From Phycisphaeraceae bacterium (lineage in GTDB: Bacteria; Planctomycetota; Phycisphaerae; Phycisphaerales; UBA1924), in assembly GCA_020639195.1 (NCBI GenBank), contig JACKHB010000004.1, positions 124,001 to 188,000 on the forward strand: a stretch of 64,000 bases of DNA, given 5' to 3'. A program made the translations under genes and the position numbers. The number at the start of each line of letters is the position of its first letter. The stretch's first letter is position 1. Below the pieces are notes generated by a model. The model was not told the DNA's origin, did no database searches, and was given only the letters and a program-made list of their open reading frames with translations. Of the stretch, positions 15,829 to 24,134 are shown piece after piece.

Positions 15829-17658
15829 ATGATCGTCCACATTTTGTGCGTTCTTGTGCTGGGAATCGGTTGTTCGGCCGCGGCCCCCGGAATCGCAGAT
15901 GGGGCGCGCGGCTCGCCCGAACTGAACGCGCTCCTCGATGAGTATGTCGAGCGGACGCTTCGAGATTCTCCCTTGTGGGCGAGCCAGCGAGGAGACCTCC
16001 GCTTCAACGACCGCCTGCCCGATCTGAGCTACGCGGCGTTCGAGAGTCGGCGCGGGTGGGAACGGGACCTCAGAGCCCGCCTGCGCCAGGTGGTCGAATC
16101 GGGATTGGAGGGCTCGGACCGGATCGACGCAGCCCTGCTCGGGTGGACGCTCGACAACGCGATCGCGTGGGCGGAGTTCTTTCCGGAGCAAACGCCGATC
16201 ACCGGCCGCTCCGGACCCCAGATCGAGCTGCCGCAACTCCCCGAACGCGTGCCGCTTCGGACGCTCTTGCAGCAACAGCAATACGTCGCGCGGCTGGAAT
16301 CGATCCCAATCTACATTGAGCAACACATCCAACAGATGCGGTTTGGGATGAACGCCGGCCGCGTGCCACCCCGGATCGTGATGACGGGCAGTGTGGAGCA
16401 GTGCCGCGAGATCGCCTCGCCGGACGTGATTGCGGATCCGACCCGAAGTCCGATGTACTCCCCGTTTCGTGACGCCGACCCGGACGATCCGGTCGCGTCT
16501 GCCGCGCGCGAGGCCATCCTGCGGGGGGTCCTGCCTGCCTTCGATCGGCTCGGCGACTTTCTCGAGCGCGAGTACGTGCCCGCCTGCCGCGACAGCATCG
16601 GCGCTTCGGACGGGCGTGACGGGCTGCCGGCGTACTTGCTCGCCCTGCACGACCACACGACCACGTCCATGAGTGCGAGAGAGATCCACGACCTAGGCCG
16701 GGCTGAGGTCGCGCGGATTCGCGCCGAGATGATGGATGTCATCCGTCGCACGGACTGGTTCGCGTCCCGGGCCGCCGCGGGGCTCCCGTCTGACAGCGCC
16801 CTGCTGGCGGAGTTCATCCAGTTCCTGCGGACCGACTCTCGGTTCTACCACAAGTCGCCCGAGGCGCTGATCTCGGAGTACCGAGACATCGCCAAGCGCG
16901 TCGACGCCGAACTGCCGCGGATGTTCGGAACGCTCCCGAGGCTGTGCTACGGCGTGCGGCCGATGCCTGCGATCGGGGCGGACACCAGTCCCACGGCGTA
17001 CTACTACCCGGGTTCGATGCGGTCGGGGATTCCGGGATACTTCGTGGCTAATACGCACGCGCTCGACCAGCGCCCGCGGTATGAGATGATCGCTCTGACG
17101 CTCCACGAGGCGGTCCCGGGCCACCACCTGCAGATCTCGCTCTCCGATGAGCTCGAGGGCCTCCACCAGTTTCGAACAATGCTCGGCTTTACCGCATTCG
17201 TGGAGGGGTGGGCGCTGTACGCCGAGAGGCTCGGGCTCGAAATGGGGGAGCATCCGATCCGTACTGGGGGCCGGGGTCTCTACGAGGACCCCTACGACGA
17301 CTTCGGACGTCTCACATATGAAATGTGGAGGGCCTGCAGATTGGTTGTGGATACGGGGATCCATGCCATGGGCTGGTCGCGCGAGCAGGCCGTCGAGTTC
17401 ATGCTCGCCAACTCGGCGCTGTCTAGGCACAACATTGAGTCCGAAGTGGACCGCTACATCGGCTGGCCGGGCCAGGCTTGCGGGTACAAGATCGGAGAAC
17501 TGAAGATCCGGGAACTACGGGCCAGGGCGGAATCCGCCCTGGGCGACGGCTTTGACCTCAGAAGGTTCCACGACGCCGTGCTCCTTGCAGGAGCCCTGCC
17601 GCTGAAACTCCTTGAGGAGCGGATCGACGCCTGGATCGAATCGGAGGGCGCAGGCTAG
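15829..17658 (+). CDS. DUF885 family lipoprotein, putative metallopeptidase
   Basis: The 609-aa protein begins with a lipoprotein signal (MIVHILCVLVLGIGC, lipobox LGIGC), so it is probably anchored to a membrane facing the periplasm. The family hallmark HEAVPGHHLQ lies near residue 426, a HExxxGH zinc-binding motif, followed by FVEGWALYAERLG, where the Glu would be the third ligand. DUF885 proteins are zincin-like putative peptidases with poorly defined substrates. The ATG at 15829 is preferred to the GTG two codons upstream because the signal peptide starts there. The gene is convergent with and abuts the next small gene. Confidence 0.8.
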   Translation: MIVHILCVLVLGIGCSAAAPGIADGARGSPELNALLDEYVERTLRDSPLWASQRGDLRFNDRLPDLSYAAFESRRGWERDLRARLRQVVESGLEGSDRIDAALLGWTLDNAIAWAEFFPEQTPITGRSGPQIELPQLPERVPLRTLLQQQQYVARLESIPIYIEQHIQQMRFGMNAGRVPPRIVMTGSVEQCREIASPDVIADPTRSPMYSPFRDADPDDPVASAAREAILRGVLPAFDRLGDFLEREYVPACRDSIGASDGRDGLPAYLLALHDHTTTSMSAREIHDLGRAEVARIRAEMMDVIRRTDWFASRAAAGLPSDSALLAEFIQFLRTDSRFYHKSPEALISEYRDIAKRVDAELPRMFGTLPRLCYGVRPMPAIGADTSPTAYYYPGSMRSGIPGYFVANTHALDQRPRYEMIALTLHEAVPGHHLQISLSDELEGLHQFRTMLGFTAFVEGWALYAERLGLEMGEHPIRTGGRGLYEDPYDDFGRLTYEMWRACRLVVDTGIHAMGWSREQAVEFMLANSALSRHNIESEVDRYIGWPGQACGYKIGELKIRELRARAESALGDGFDLRRFHDAVLLAGALPLKLLEERIDAWIESEGAG

Positions 17659-17946
17659 TCAGGCCGTCCGCCACTGTGCGCCGGGCTCATTGCTCGGGCG
17701 AATCGGGCGGGCCTTGCCGTACTTGCTGGCGCCCGGGCGCTGCGGAGAGAGTGGCGCCGGCTCGTGTCCGTTGGTGGGCGGCGAGGCTGGGGGCGTCTCA
17801 CGATCGGGCGCATGCGACGGCGCGGCGGCCGGAGCACTGGGTCGGTCGGCATGAAGTCGGCGATCTCGTGCCGCGTCGATCGACCGATCGAGCTTTCCCA
17901 GGATCGCCTTGACCTCATCGAACGCGCGCCGCTGCTGCTGGCCCAT
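17659..17946 (-). CDS. Small unrecognised protein, 95 aa
   Basis: I do not recognise a family. The N-terminal 30 residues are a charged amphipathic helix (RRAFDEVKAILGKLDRSIDA), the middle is rich in Pro, Ala and His and probably disordered, and the tail is basic (KYGKARPIRP). A strong ribosome-binding site, GGAGGA, lies on the minus strand at 17952-17957, five bases before the ATG. Its stop directly abuts the stop of the DUF885 gene. The SD site and defined ends argue that it is real, though low-complexity composition leaves doubt. Role unknown. Confidence 0.55.
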   Translation of the reverse strand: MGQQQRRAFDEVKAILGKLDRSIDAARDRRLHADRPSAPAAAPSHAPDRETPPASPPTNGHEPAPLSPQRPGASKYGKARPIRPSNEPGAQWRTA

Positions 17947-18131
17947 GATGCTCCTCCAACGGGGCTGATTCCCCCATCGGCCGTTACGGGGCCCTACTTG
18001 CCCGCGGGGCTGAATCTGGTCGCCCGCAACAGGGGGAACACTGACGCCTGTACCGTCTGGGGGATGTCAGTTGGCCGCCACGCGGCACCCCGGTAGGCTT
18101 TTGGCGCCGGTCCGAAGGAGAGTGCTCGCGC

Positions 18132-19241
18132 GTGGCCCAGATCGAACTCCGTGACGTCTCGAAGCGTTATCCGGGCGGGCACGACGCCGTTGTCGACGTG
18201 TCGCTGGAGATCGCGGACGGCTCGTTTGTCGTGCTGGTCGGGCCTTCGGGCTGCGGAAAGTCGACCACGCTACGGCTGATCGCGGGACTCGAGGACCCGA
18301 CGCGGGGTGAGATCCTGATCGATCGGCGCATCGTGAACGACGTGGCGCCCAAGGATCGCGACATCGCGATGGTGTTCCAGAACTACGCGCTGTACCCCCA
18401 CATGACGGCCTACAAGAACATGGCGTTCGCGCTGAGGATGCGACGCGTCAACAGAGCGGAGATCGACCGTCGCGTGCGCGACGTCGCCAAGTTGCTGGAA
18501 ATCGAGGCCCTGCTCGACAAGCGACCGTCACAGATGTCGGGAGGGCAACGGCAGCGGGTGGCTGTCGGTCGGGCCATCGTGCGCGAACCGAAGGCTTTCC
18601 TGTTCGATGAGCCGCTTTCCAATCTCGATGCACGCCTACGGGTTTCGACCCGCGCGGAACTCAAGTCTCTGCACCAACGGCTGCGCACGACGACGGTGTA
18701 CGTGACCCATGATCAGGAAGAGGCCATGACGCTGGGCGACCGAGTCGTGGTCATGGCCGGTGGTCAGATTCAACAGCAGGGCGCACCATTGGAGGTGTAC
18801 GGGCACCCGACGAACCGATTCGTTGCGTCGTTCATCGGCACCCCCGCGATGAACTTCTTTGAAGGCGTGGTCGCGTCCGAGGGAGGCCGCGCCCGTTTCG
18901 TGGCTCCGGAACTGAGACTCCCGCTCGATGGGGCCGCACCCGCTCCGACCGCCGTATTGGGGGTCCGCCCAACGGCCCTGCGAGTCGCGCTCGACCAAGC
19001 CGAACCCCCGCTGCGCATGCGGGTAGAGGTCGTTGAGCCGTTAGGTGACCGAATCGATCTGTCGGGGTCGCTGGCGGGCGGACAGCGAGCGGTCGCGCGG
19101 GTGTCGGTGCTGCGGGCTCCTTCTCCGGGAGACTTGATCGGTCTCGACATTGAGCCCAGCGGAGTGCATCTATTCGAGCCCGGCGAGTTCGGCCGAGCAC
19201 TTCAGATCAACGCGCACAGCGAAAGAATGGCCGCGTCGTGA
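18132..19241 (+). CDS. Sugar-type ABC transporter ATP-binding protein (UgpC/MalK-like)
   Basis: The 369-aa ATPase has Walker A GPSGCGKST at 37-45, Q-loop VFQNYALYPHM near 79, signature MSGGQRQR near 136, Walker B FLFDEPLSNLD near 157 and the switch THDQEEAM near 193. After residue about 235 comes a TOBE/MalK-type regulatory region. UgpC/MsmK/MalK ATPases power import of oligosaccharides or glycerol phosphates and often serve several transporters. No permease or binding protein lies beside it, so it may be a shared ATPase. The GTG start at 18132 follows GAAGGAGAG. The stop overlaps the next start (GTGA). Confidence 0.9.
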   Translation: MAQIELRDVSKRYPGGHDAVVDVSLEIADGSFVVLVGPSGCGKSTTLRLIAGLEDPTRGEILIDRRIVNDVAPKDRDIAMVFQNYALYPHMTAYKNMAFALRMRRVNRAEIDRRVRDVAKLLEIEALLDKRPSQMSGGQRQRVAVGRAIVREPKAFLFDEPLSNLDARLRVSTRAELKSLHQRLRTTTVYVTHDQEEAMTLGDRVVVMAGGQIQQQGAPLEVYGHPTNRFVASFIGTPAMNFFEGVVASEGGRARFVAPELRLPLDGAAPAPTAVLGVRPTALRVALDQAEPPLRMRVEVVEPLGDRIDLSGSLAGGQRAVARVSVLRAPSPGDLIGLDIEPSGVHLFEPGEFGRALQINAHSERMAAS

Positions 19242-20380
19242 GTCGACTTCGGCGAATCATCCCGAATCATCGCGACGTTGCGGCCTCGGCGCTGGCGGTG
19301 GTCTTGATGTCCAATGGGACGACTGCCTCAGGCCGCGAAGCGATCCTCCATCTCACGATTGCGGGAGATCTTGACTCGATCGCACTCGCGCGCGAGACGA
19401 CCGACGCACTGGTCGCCACAACAAACACGGACATGGTGATCCTGGAGCTCGACGGCAATCGCTGGCGCTCCGATGTGCTGTGGATGTTGGGCTCGGCAAT
19501 CCGCGATTGCTCGGCACCGGTTGTGGTGCTGCTTCGCGACCCGAAAGACAAGCGGGTCGGTCTCGGACAACTCGTGCTGGGACTGTTGGCGACATCCTGC
19601 GTGATCGACCCCGGGACCCACGTCGAGTCCGATGAGTCGGGAGACCGACGAAGCCTCATCCCCGAGCAGACCGACATGGAGCGAGTGGAACGGGAGCTCT
19701 CGGGAATGGTGTGGGTCAAGCTCCGCCATCGAGGACACCGGGGCGAACTCGCCGAATCGATGCTTCGAAGCGCGGGGAGCGCCTGGATCGTCGATCCTCC
19801 CGATGGCCCGCCCGAGATCGTGCTGGAGCCGCCGACCGACCCCTCTGCGCCCCGATTCATCGATGTGCGTGCCGATGGCACCGTTCATGTCTCGATCGAT
19901 GCCGACACGCTCGCCGCTCTGAGACTCGTCGACGATTGCCTCCCGGATGCGCGCAGGCTGATCGCGGCGTATGGCCCGTCGAGCGGGCGCATCGAGAGGC
20001 GCGAGCTCAAGAGCCAACTCGGACATGCGCGCGACGAGCTGGACTCGGTGCTCCGGGCCGCCGACGATGCGACGCATGGTGTGGAGCGCGAGCTCGATCG
20101 AGTTGATCACCCGCCCGACGACCGTGTCGTCCCGGCATCCGCCTATCGCGAGGCGGGCAGAGCGGGACTGAACCGCCTGGCCGCTGCGCGATCTCTGGTG
20201 GAGCAGGCCGAACGGCTCTTCGATTCTCACCCCGAGTTGCTGCGCACGCCCGCTCCCGCCGGGACGCCGGTGGGACGCACCAGCGAGCGAAACACCGCGG
20301 ACTGGCGATTGGTCTTCCTGGATCGTCGGCGAACGATTGAGCGGCTTGAGGACCGTGCCCGCCGATTTGCCTCGAGATGA
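19238..20380 (+). CDS. Degenerate ClpP/NfeD-protease-like protein
   Basis: A hydrophobic N-terminal segment (DVAASALAVVLMSNGTTASG) may be a signal peptide. Residues about 40-135 look like the crotonase/ClpP fold of membrane serine proteases of the NfeD group: ILHLTIAGDLDSIALA, DMVILELDGNRWRS and APVVVLLRDPKDKRVGLG. The usual catalytic Ser-containing GxSA-type turn and Lys are not evident, so it may be inactive. The C-terminal half (about 220-380) is charged and coiled-coil-like (LKSQLGHARDELDSVLRAADDA). Coupled to the ABC ATPase by a 4-bp overlap. Function uncertain; fold assignment is inference. Confidence 0.5.
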   Translation: MSRLRRIIPNHRDVAASALAVVLMSNGTTASGREAILHLTIAGDLDSIALARETTDALVATTNTDMVILELDGNRWRSDVLWMLGSAIRDCSAPVVVLLRDPKDKRVGLGQLVLGLLATSCVIDPGTHVESDESGDRRSLIPEQTDMERVERELSGMVWVKLRHRGHRGELAESMLRSAGSAWIVDPPDGPPEIVLEPPTDPSAPRFIDVRADGTVHVSIDADTLAALRLVDDCLPDARRLIAAYGPSSGRIERRELKSQLGHARDELDSVLRAADDATHGVERELDRVDHPPDDRVVPASAYREAGRAGLNRLAAARSLVEQAERLFDSHPELLRTPAPAGTPVGRTSERNTADWRLVFLDRRRTIERLEDRARRFASR

Positions 20381-20397
20381 CCGACCGGGGAGATGCC

Positions 20398-20988
20398 ATG
20401 AATCAACCGACCTCCACACCCGTCCCGGCGACGGAGCCTGCGTTCGTGCGAAACGAGACCCGCCACACACTCGCCGTGCGGGAGCTCTTCTGGCACAACG
20501 TCATGCGAGAGATGCTCATGGCGTTGTCCGTGCTGGCGATGCAGCGACGCGATTCGATCTACGACCCAAAGCAGGAAGAGGAGATGCGTGAGACGTTCGA
20601 CGGCCGGCTCGCCATCATCACGGACCTCGGCCAACGCGTCCCGATCGCGGAGGTCCATCCCTTATTCGCATGCAGTGTGCCCGGGACGCAGGCCCAGCGG
20701 GACCTCTCCATGGCCGTGCAGTGCACCGTCTTCCAGATTCGAACACCGGCCGGTGAGGTTCACACGCTGCCGTTGCACGAGATCAGGGCGTTCCACGCCC
20801 TGAGCGACGAACTGATCGAGCGGCTCAAGCACGCGGCTGCCCAGGCCGGCGCGGGGGACGCGATGCAGGACCAGAGCGAGCCCTTCGGGTTCGCGGCGTT
20901 CACGTCACTCTCGAAGACCGAAGAGGCGTCAGCCTCCACCGATGAAGCCGCTGCGACCACCATCGTGGGTCCCGAGACACCAATCTGA
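20398..20988 (+). CDS. Unrecognised protein, 196 aa
   Basis: No family is recognised. Residues about 15-60 hold a helical region (FWHNVMREMLMALSVLAMQRR), and 60-130 an alternating strand-helix part (LAIITDLGQRVPIAEVHPLF; VFQIRTPAGEVHTLPLHEIR), which suggests a small folded domain. The tail is Ala/Thr/Glu-rich. The ATG at 20398 is chosen because GGGGAG stands at 20388-20393; an in-frame upstream start lacks this. It follows the ClpP-like gene by 17 bp and is probably cotranscribed. Confidence 0.6.
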   Translation: MNQPTSTPVPATEPAFVRNETRHTLAVRELFWHNVMREMLMALSVLAMQRRDSIYDPKQEEEMRETFDGRLAIITDLGQRVPIAEVHPLFACSVPGTQAQRDLSMAVQCTVFQIRTPAGEVHTLPLHEIRAFHALSDELIERLKHAAAQAGAGDAMQDQSEPFGFAAFTSLSKTEEASASTDEAAATTIVGPETPI

Positions 20989-21060
20989 CCGATCGGCATC
21001 GGTTCGGCATAGGGGGTGCGAAACAAACCTCCGAGGCGCGGGGTTCGTATCGTGCGGTTG

Positions 21061-21066
21061 GGAGGT
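21061..21066 (+). promoter_or_regulatory. Strong Shine-Dalgarno deciding the GT2 start
   Basis: GGAGGT lies four bases before the ATG at 21071. The open frame extends to 20942, but this site and the GT2 fold both start at 21071. Confidence 0.75.
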
Positions 21067-21070
21067 GCGG

Positions 21071-21826
21071 ATGCGCTGGCTGGTTGCCATTCCGGTCTTC
21101 AATGAAGAGAAGTACGTGCGAACCGTCTTGAGCCGGGTGCTCGAGCGAGCGCCGGATGTGCTGGTCATCGATGATGGCTCCAGGGACGCGACCCCGGCCA
21201 TCGTGTCGGAGTTCGCCGTCCACCGGATCCGGCGCGAAGGCAACGTCGGTTACGGGCGCTCCATGCGCGACGCGTTCACGTATGCGATCGCGCACGGTTA
21301 CGACTGGCTCATTACGATGGACTGCGACGAGCAGCACGAGCCGGAGGCCATTCCCAGCTTTGTTTCGGCAGCCGAGGCGGACGATGCGGATGTCGTCAGC
21401 GGCTCGCGGTACCTGTGGTCGATCTCTGGAGATGATCAACCACCCGCGGATCGGCGCGCGATCAACGCCGAGATCACCGACGAGGTCAACCAACGCCTCG
21501 GGCTGCATCTCACCGACGGGTTCTGCGGATTCAAGGCCTATCGCGTCGCGTCGCTTCGGAGGCTGCATGTCAGTGAGGATGGGTACGCATTCCCCATGCA
21601 GTTCTGGGTGCAGGCAGCGGCGCACGGTCTGCGGATTCGAGAGCTGCCCGTTCGCCTGATCTACAACGACCCTTCCCGTACGTTCGGTGGCCCGCTCGAC
21701 GACCCCACTCACCGCCTGCGACACTACCGGAACGTGCTGCACTGTGAGTTGAAGCGCTGCGCCGCGCTCCTCCCGCCCGAGGCGATCGAAGGTGCATGCT
21801 GCCGGTGCCCCAACGGCGTGGCCTGA
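21071..21826 (+). CDS. GT2 family glycosyltransferase (polyprenyl-phosphate mannosyltransferase-like)
   Basis: The 251-aa enzyme has WLVAIPVFNEEKYV at the N-terminus, LVIDDGSRDATPAIV near 32, NVGYGRSMRDAFTYA near 62, and ITMDCDEQHEPEAIP (metal-binding DxD) near 78-92, the layout of dolichol/undecaprenyl-phosphate sugar transferases. Further motifs are VVSGSRY and DGFCGFKAYR. It has no membrane helix. The start is fixed by the GGAGGT site. Its end overlaps the BshC-like gene by 35 bp, implying one mRNA. Confidence 0.85.
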   Translation: MRWLVAIPVFNEEKYVRTVLSRVLERAPDVLVIDDGSRDATPAIVSEFAVHRIRREGNVGYGRSMRDAFTYAIAHGYDWLITMDCDEQHEPEAIPSFVSAAEADDADVVSGSRYLWSISGDDQPPADRRAINAEITDEVNQRLGLHLTDGFCGFKAYRVASLRRLHVSEDGYAFPMQFWVQAAAHGLRIRELPVRLIYNDPSRTFGGPLDDPTHRLRHYRNVLHCELKRCAALLPPEAIEGACCRCPNGVA

Positions 21827-23195
21827 TTACCCTCCGGGGTTGGCCCGCCCCCTCTCACCCATCTCGACGCTCGAGCCCGCGCCCGACGCCTGGCGGCGCT
21901 TGGTACAACTGTCGCCGCATACAGAGCGCGCTGCAGCCCGCTCCGCGCTCGGTCTTCCAGCCGACCGCCCGATCGTCGCGACGGGACACCAGGCGGGAAT
22001 CTGGCACGCCGGGATCGTCGCGAAGTCGTTCGCGGCGGACTCTCTCGCCTCGAAGGTCGGCGGCACAGCCGTCTGGATCATCGTCGATCAGGACGACAAC
22101 GATCCCACGATGATCCGGTATCCGAAGGCGGCGCCGTCCGGCGCGTCCATCGGCCAGTGGCAGCTCTCACCGGGGGCTATGGTGCCGGAGGGAACCCCCA
22201 CAGCATCGCGACCCGGAATCTCACCGACGGACCCGCCCACCGATGTGCATCCGGGGTGCAGGCGTGCCGGCCTGGCCGCGATCGCGGAGTCCTTGCGGAG
22301 GCATCGCCAAGAGCCCTCGCTCGCGAGCCAGTTTGGCCACGCAATGCGAGACCTCGCGGGTGCCGAGTCCGGGGCGACCGGGTACCCCGCTCCACTCCTG
22401 ATCAAGACGAGCGACCTCGTTCGGCTGGGCGTCATGGCGGAGTTGATCGACAGGATCGGGCGGGATCCGGAGCGGTGCGTCGCCGCGTACAACCACGCCT
22501 GCGCCGCGATGCGGGATGCGGGCATGCGGCCCTTGACGCTGCGAGATCGGGCGATCGAACTCCCGCTGTGGCGAATTCGGCCCGGCGAGCCCAGGTCCCC
22601 CGTATACGCGTCGCAACTCGACTCGCTCTCACAAGACGAGTTGTTTCCTCGGGCGCTGCTCATGACCGGGGCGCTCCGGTGGCGGGTCTGCGACCTGTTC
22701 ATACATGGCACTGGCGGGTACTCCTATGACCGGGTGACGCAGCGCTGGTTCGAAGATTGGCTCGGCGCCTCGCTCGCACCGGCAACGATGGCCACCGCCA
22801 CGCTGACTCTGCCGTTGAGCGATGGCCCCGTACCGACGGAGGCCGATCTGCAGCGCGCGCGGGCTCGCGCGCATCGCGCCAGGCACGATCCCGCGATGGT
22901 CGGCGACGCCACCGCGGCGGAGGCAAAGCTTGAGATCCTCCGGCAGGTGGATGCCGCGAAGTCCTCTGGAGGGAACCCCGCGCCGCTCTTTGCCAAGATG
23001 CACGCACTGCTTGGCGAACACAGACGGCGCAACGCAACGGAGATCGCGGCGATCGAGCGTCGATGCGACGAACTTGCATCGGCCATGTCGCTGGGCGCGC
23101 TGACCCAGGACCGAACGTGGCCCGTGACACTCTTGCCACACGAAGATGTCCGAGACCTGCGCGAAGAGATCGACCGGGCGCTCTCGGGCGCATGA
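21792..23195 (+). CDS. BshC-like protein (bacillithiol-synthesis family resemblance)
   Basis: The 467-aa protein contains PIVATGHQAGIWHAGIVAKS, followed by AVWIIVDQDDND. BshC, the putative cysteine-adding enzyme of bacillithiol synthesis, has VVTGQQAGLxTGPL...K followed by PVFWIAxEDHDF at the same place. The C-terminus (AEAKLEILRQV ... RNATEIAAIERRCDELASA) is a coiled-coil-like segment as in BshC. I see similarity in pattern rather than clear identity, so the call is tentative. GTG at 21792 overlaps the GT2 gene; a TTG at 21840 is an alternative start. Its stop overlaps the next start (ATGA). Confidence 0.45.
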   Translation: MHAAGAPTAWPDYPPGLARPLSPISTLEPAPDAWRRLVQLSPHTERAAARSALGLPADRPIVATGHQAGIWHAGIVAKSFAADSLASKVGGTAVWIIVDQDDNDPTMIRYPKAAPSGASIGQWQLSPGAMVPEGTPTASRPGISPTDPPTDVHPGCRRAGLAAIAESLRRHRQEPSLASQFGHAMRDLAGAESGATGYPAPLLIKTSDLVRLGVMAELIDRIGRDPERCVAAYNHACAAMRDAGMRPLTLRDRAIELPLWRIRPGEPRSPVYASQLDSLSQDELFPRALLMTGALRWRVCDLFIHGTGGYSYDRVTQRWFEDWLGASLAPATMATATLTLPLSDGPVPTEADLQRARARAHRARHDPAMVGDATAAEAKLEILRQVDAAKSSGGNPAPLFAKMHALLGEHRRRNATEIAAIERRCDELASAMSLGALTQDRTWPVTLLPHEDVRDLREEIDRALSGA

Positions 23196-24100
23196 GTCTG
23201 GGTAACTCGACGATGTTTCGCCGACACCTCAATCTCGCACTCCTGACGCTGTTGGTGATCGGTGGATCAATCTCGGCATCCTGCTCGCGCCGAACTTCAC
23301 CATCGCGGCCGGCCGAACCACGGCTCGTCGTGCTGAGTCCGGCGCTTGCGATCATGCTGCGCGACGCCGGACTCCAGAAACTCGTCGTCGGCCGGCATGG
23401 GTTCGACCTTGTGCTGCCCGCCTCCCTGCCCGTGTGCGGCGATCAGTCCGGCCTCGACTACGAGGCCATCGTGCGCTGTCGTCCCACGCACGTGCTCATC
23501 GAATGGGGCCAGCGAGAGCTCCCAAGAAGACTGGACGAGCTCTCGCGGCAGCTCTCGTTCAAAGTCCTCGATTTCGAGCTGAACTCGGTCGAGCAGATCG
23601 CGACCGCGGCGGACGAACTCGAACGCCGGTTCGGGGCCGCTTCAGGCAATCCGTCCGCGGGATCGCGGATGCTCGAGTCAATTGGCAGCCTGGGAGAGGA
23701 TCGATCGGGGGTCGGACGCGTTCTGCTGCTGGGTTCATGCTCCCCTCCCTCGGCGATTGGTCCCGACTCATTCCATGCGGAGATCCTGCGGCGGATCGGT
23801 GCCATCCCGGTTCCTGCGACAGGAGCCCGCTGGATCGAGATGGATTCCGAGGATGTCCTGCGCCTTGCCCCGGATGTCATCATCCTCGTCGAGCCGCGAT
23901 CGCCGCGCACGGAGGCCGCACCCGGGCCGTCCTGGGACGAGATTGTGTCGCGGCTCGGGGCGGTCGGCCAACTGGATGTGCCGGCCGTGAGGAACCGGCG
24001 AGTCGCGGTCCTGGACGATCCTTTGGCGTTTGCACCCGCCACTTCGCTGGCCGAAGTCGCCCGAGAAATGGCCGGAATACTGGACCGCTGGCGGCCCTGA
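23192..24100 (+). CDS. BtuF-like periplasmic binding protein (ABC substrate-binding)
   Basis: The 302-aa protein has a signal peptide (LALLTLLVIGGSISASC). The rest follows the helical-backbone metal/cobalamin/siderophore-binding fold (Peripla_BP_2): RLVVLSPALAIMLRDAGLQKLVVGRH, YEAIVRCRPTHVLIEW, then EIVSRLGAVGQLDVPAVRNRRVAVL. Ligands of this class are vitamin B12, haem or ferric siderophores. The sequence before the first Cys (SASC) is not a good lipobox, so anchoring is uncertain. No matching permease is adjacent. Start ATG 23192 overlaps the preceding stop. Confidence 0.75.
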   Translation: MSLGNSTMFRRHLNLALLTLLVIGGSISASCSRRTSPSRPAEPRLVVLSPALAIMLRDAGLQKLVVGRHGFDLVLPASLPVCGDQSGLDYEAIVRCRPTHVLIEWGQRELPRRLDELSRQLSFKVLDFELNSVEQIATAADELERRFGAASGNPSAGSRMLESIGSLGEDRSGVGRVLLLGSCSPPSAIGPDSFHAEILRRIGAIPVPATGARWIEMDSEDVLRLAPDVIILVEPRSPRTEAAPGPSWDEIVSRLGAVGQLDVPAVRNRRVAVLDDPLAFAPATSLAEVAREMAGILDRWRP

Positions 24101-24134
24101 CGCCCGGGTTGGACTTCGCTGGCCCGCTCCTACC

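Noticed and set aside
20986..21004. Short hairpin ACCGAT-CGGC-ATCGGT after the 196-aa gene
   Set aside because: Six base pairs with no T-run; too weak to call a terminator.
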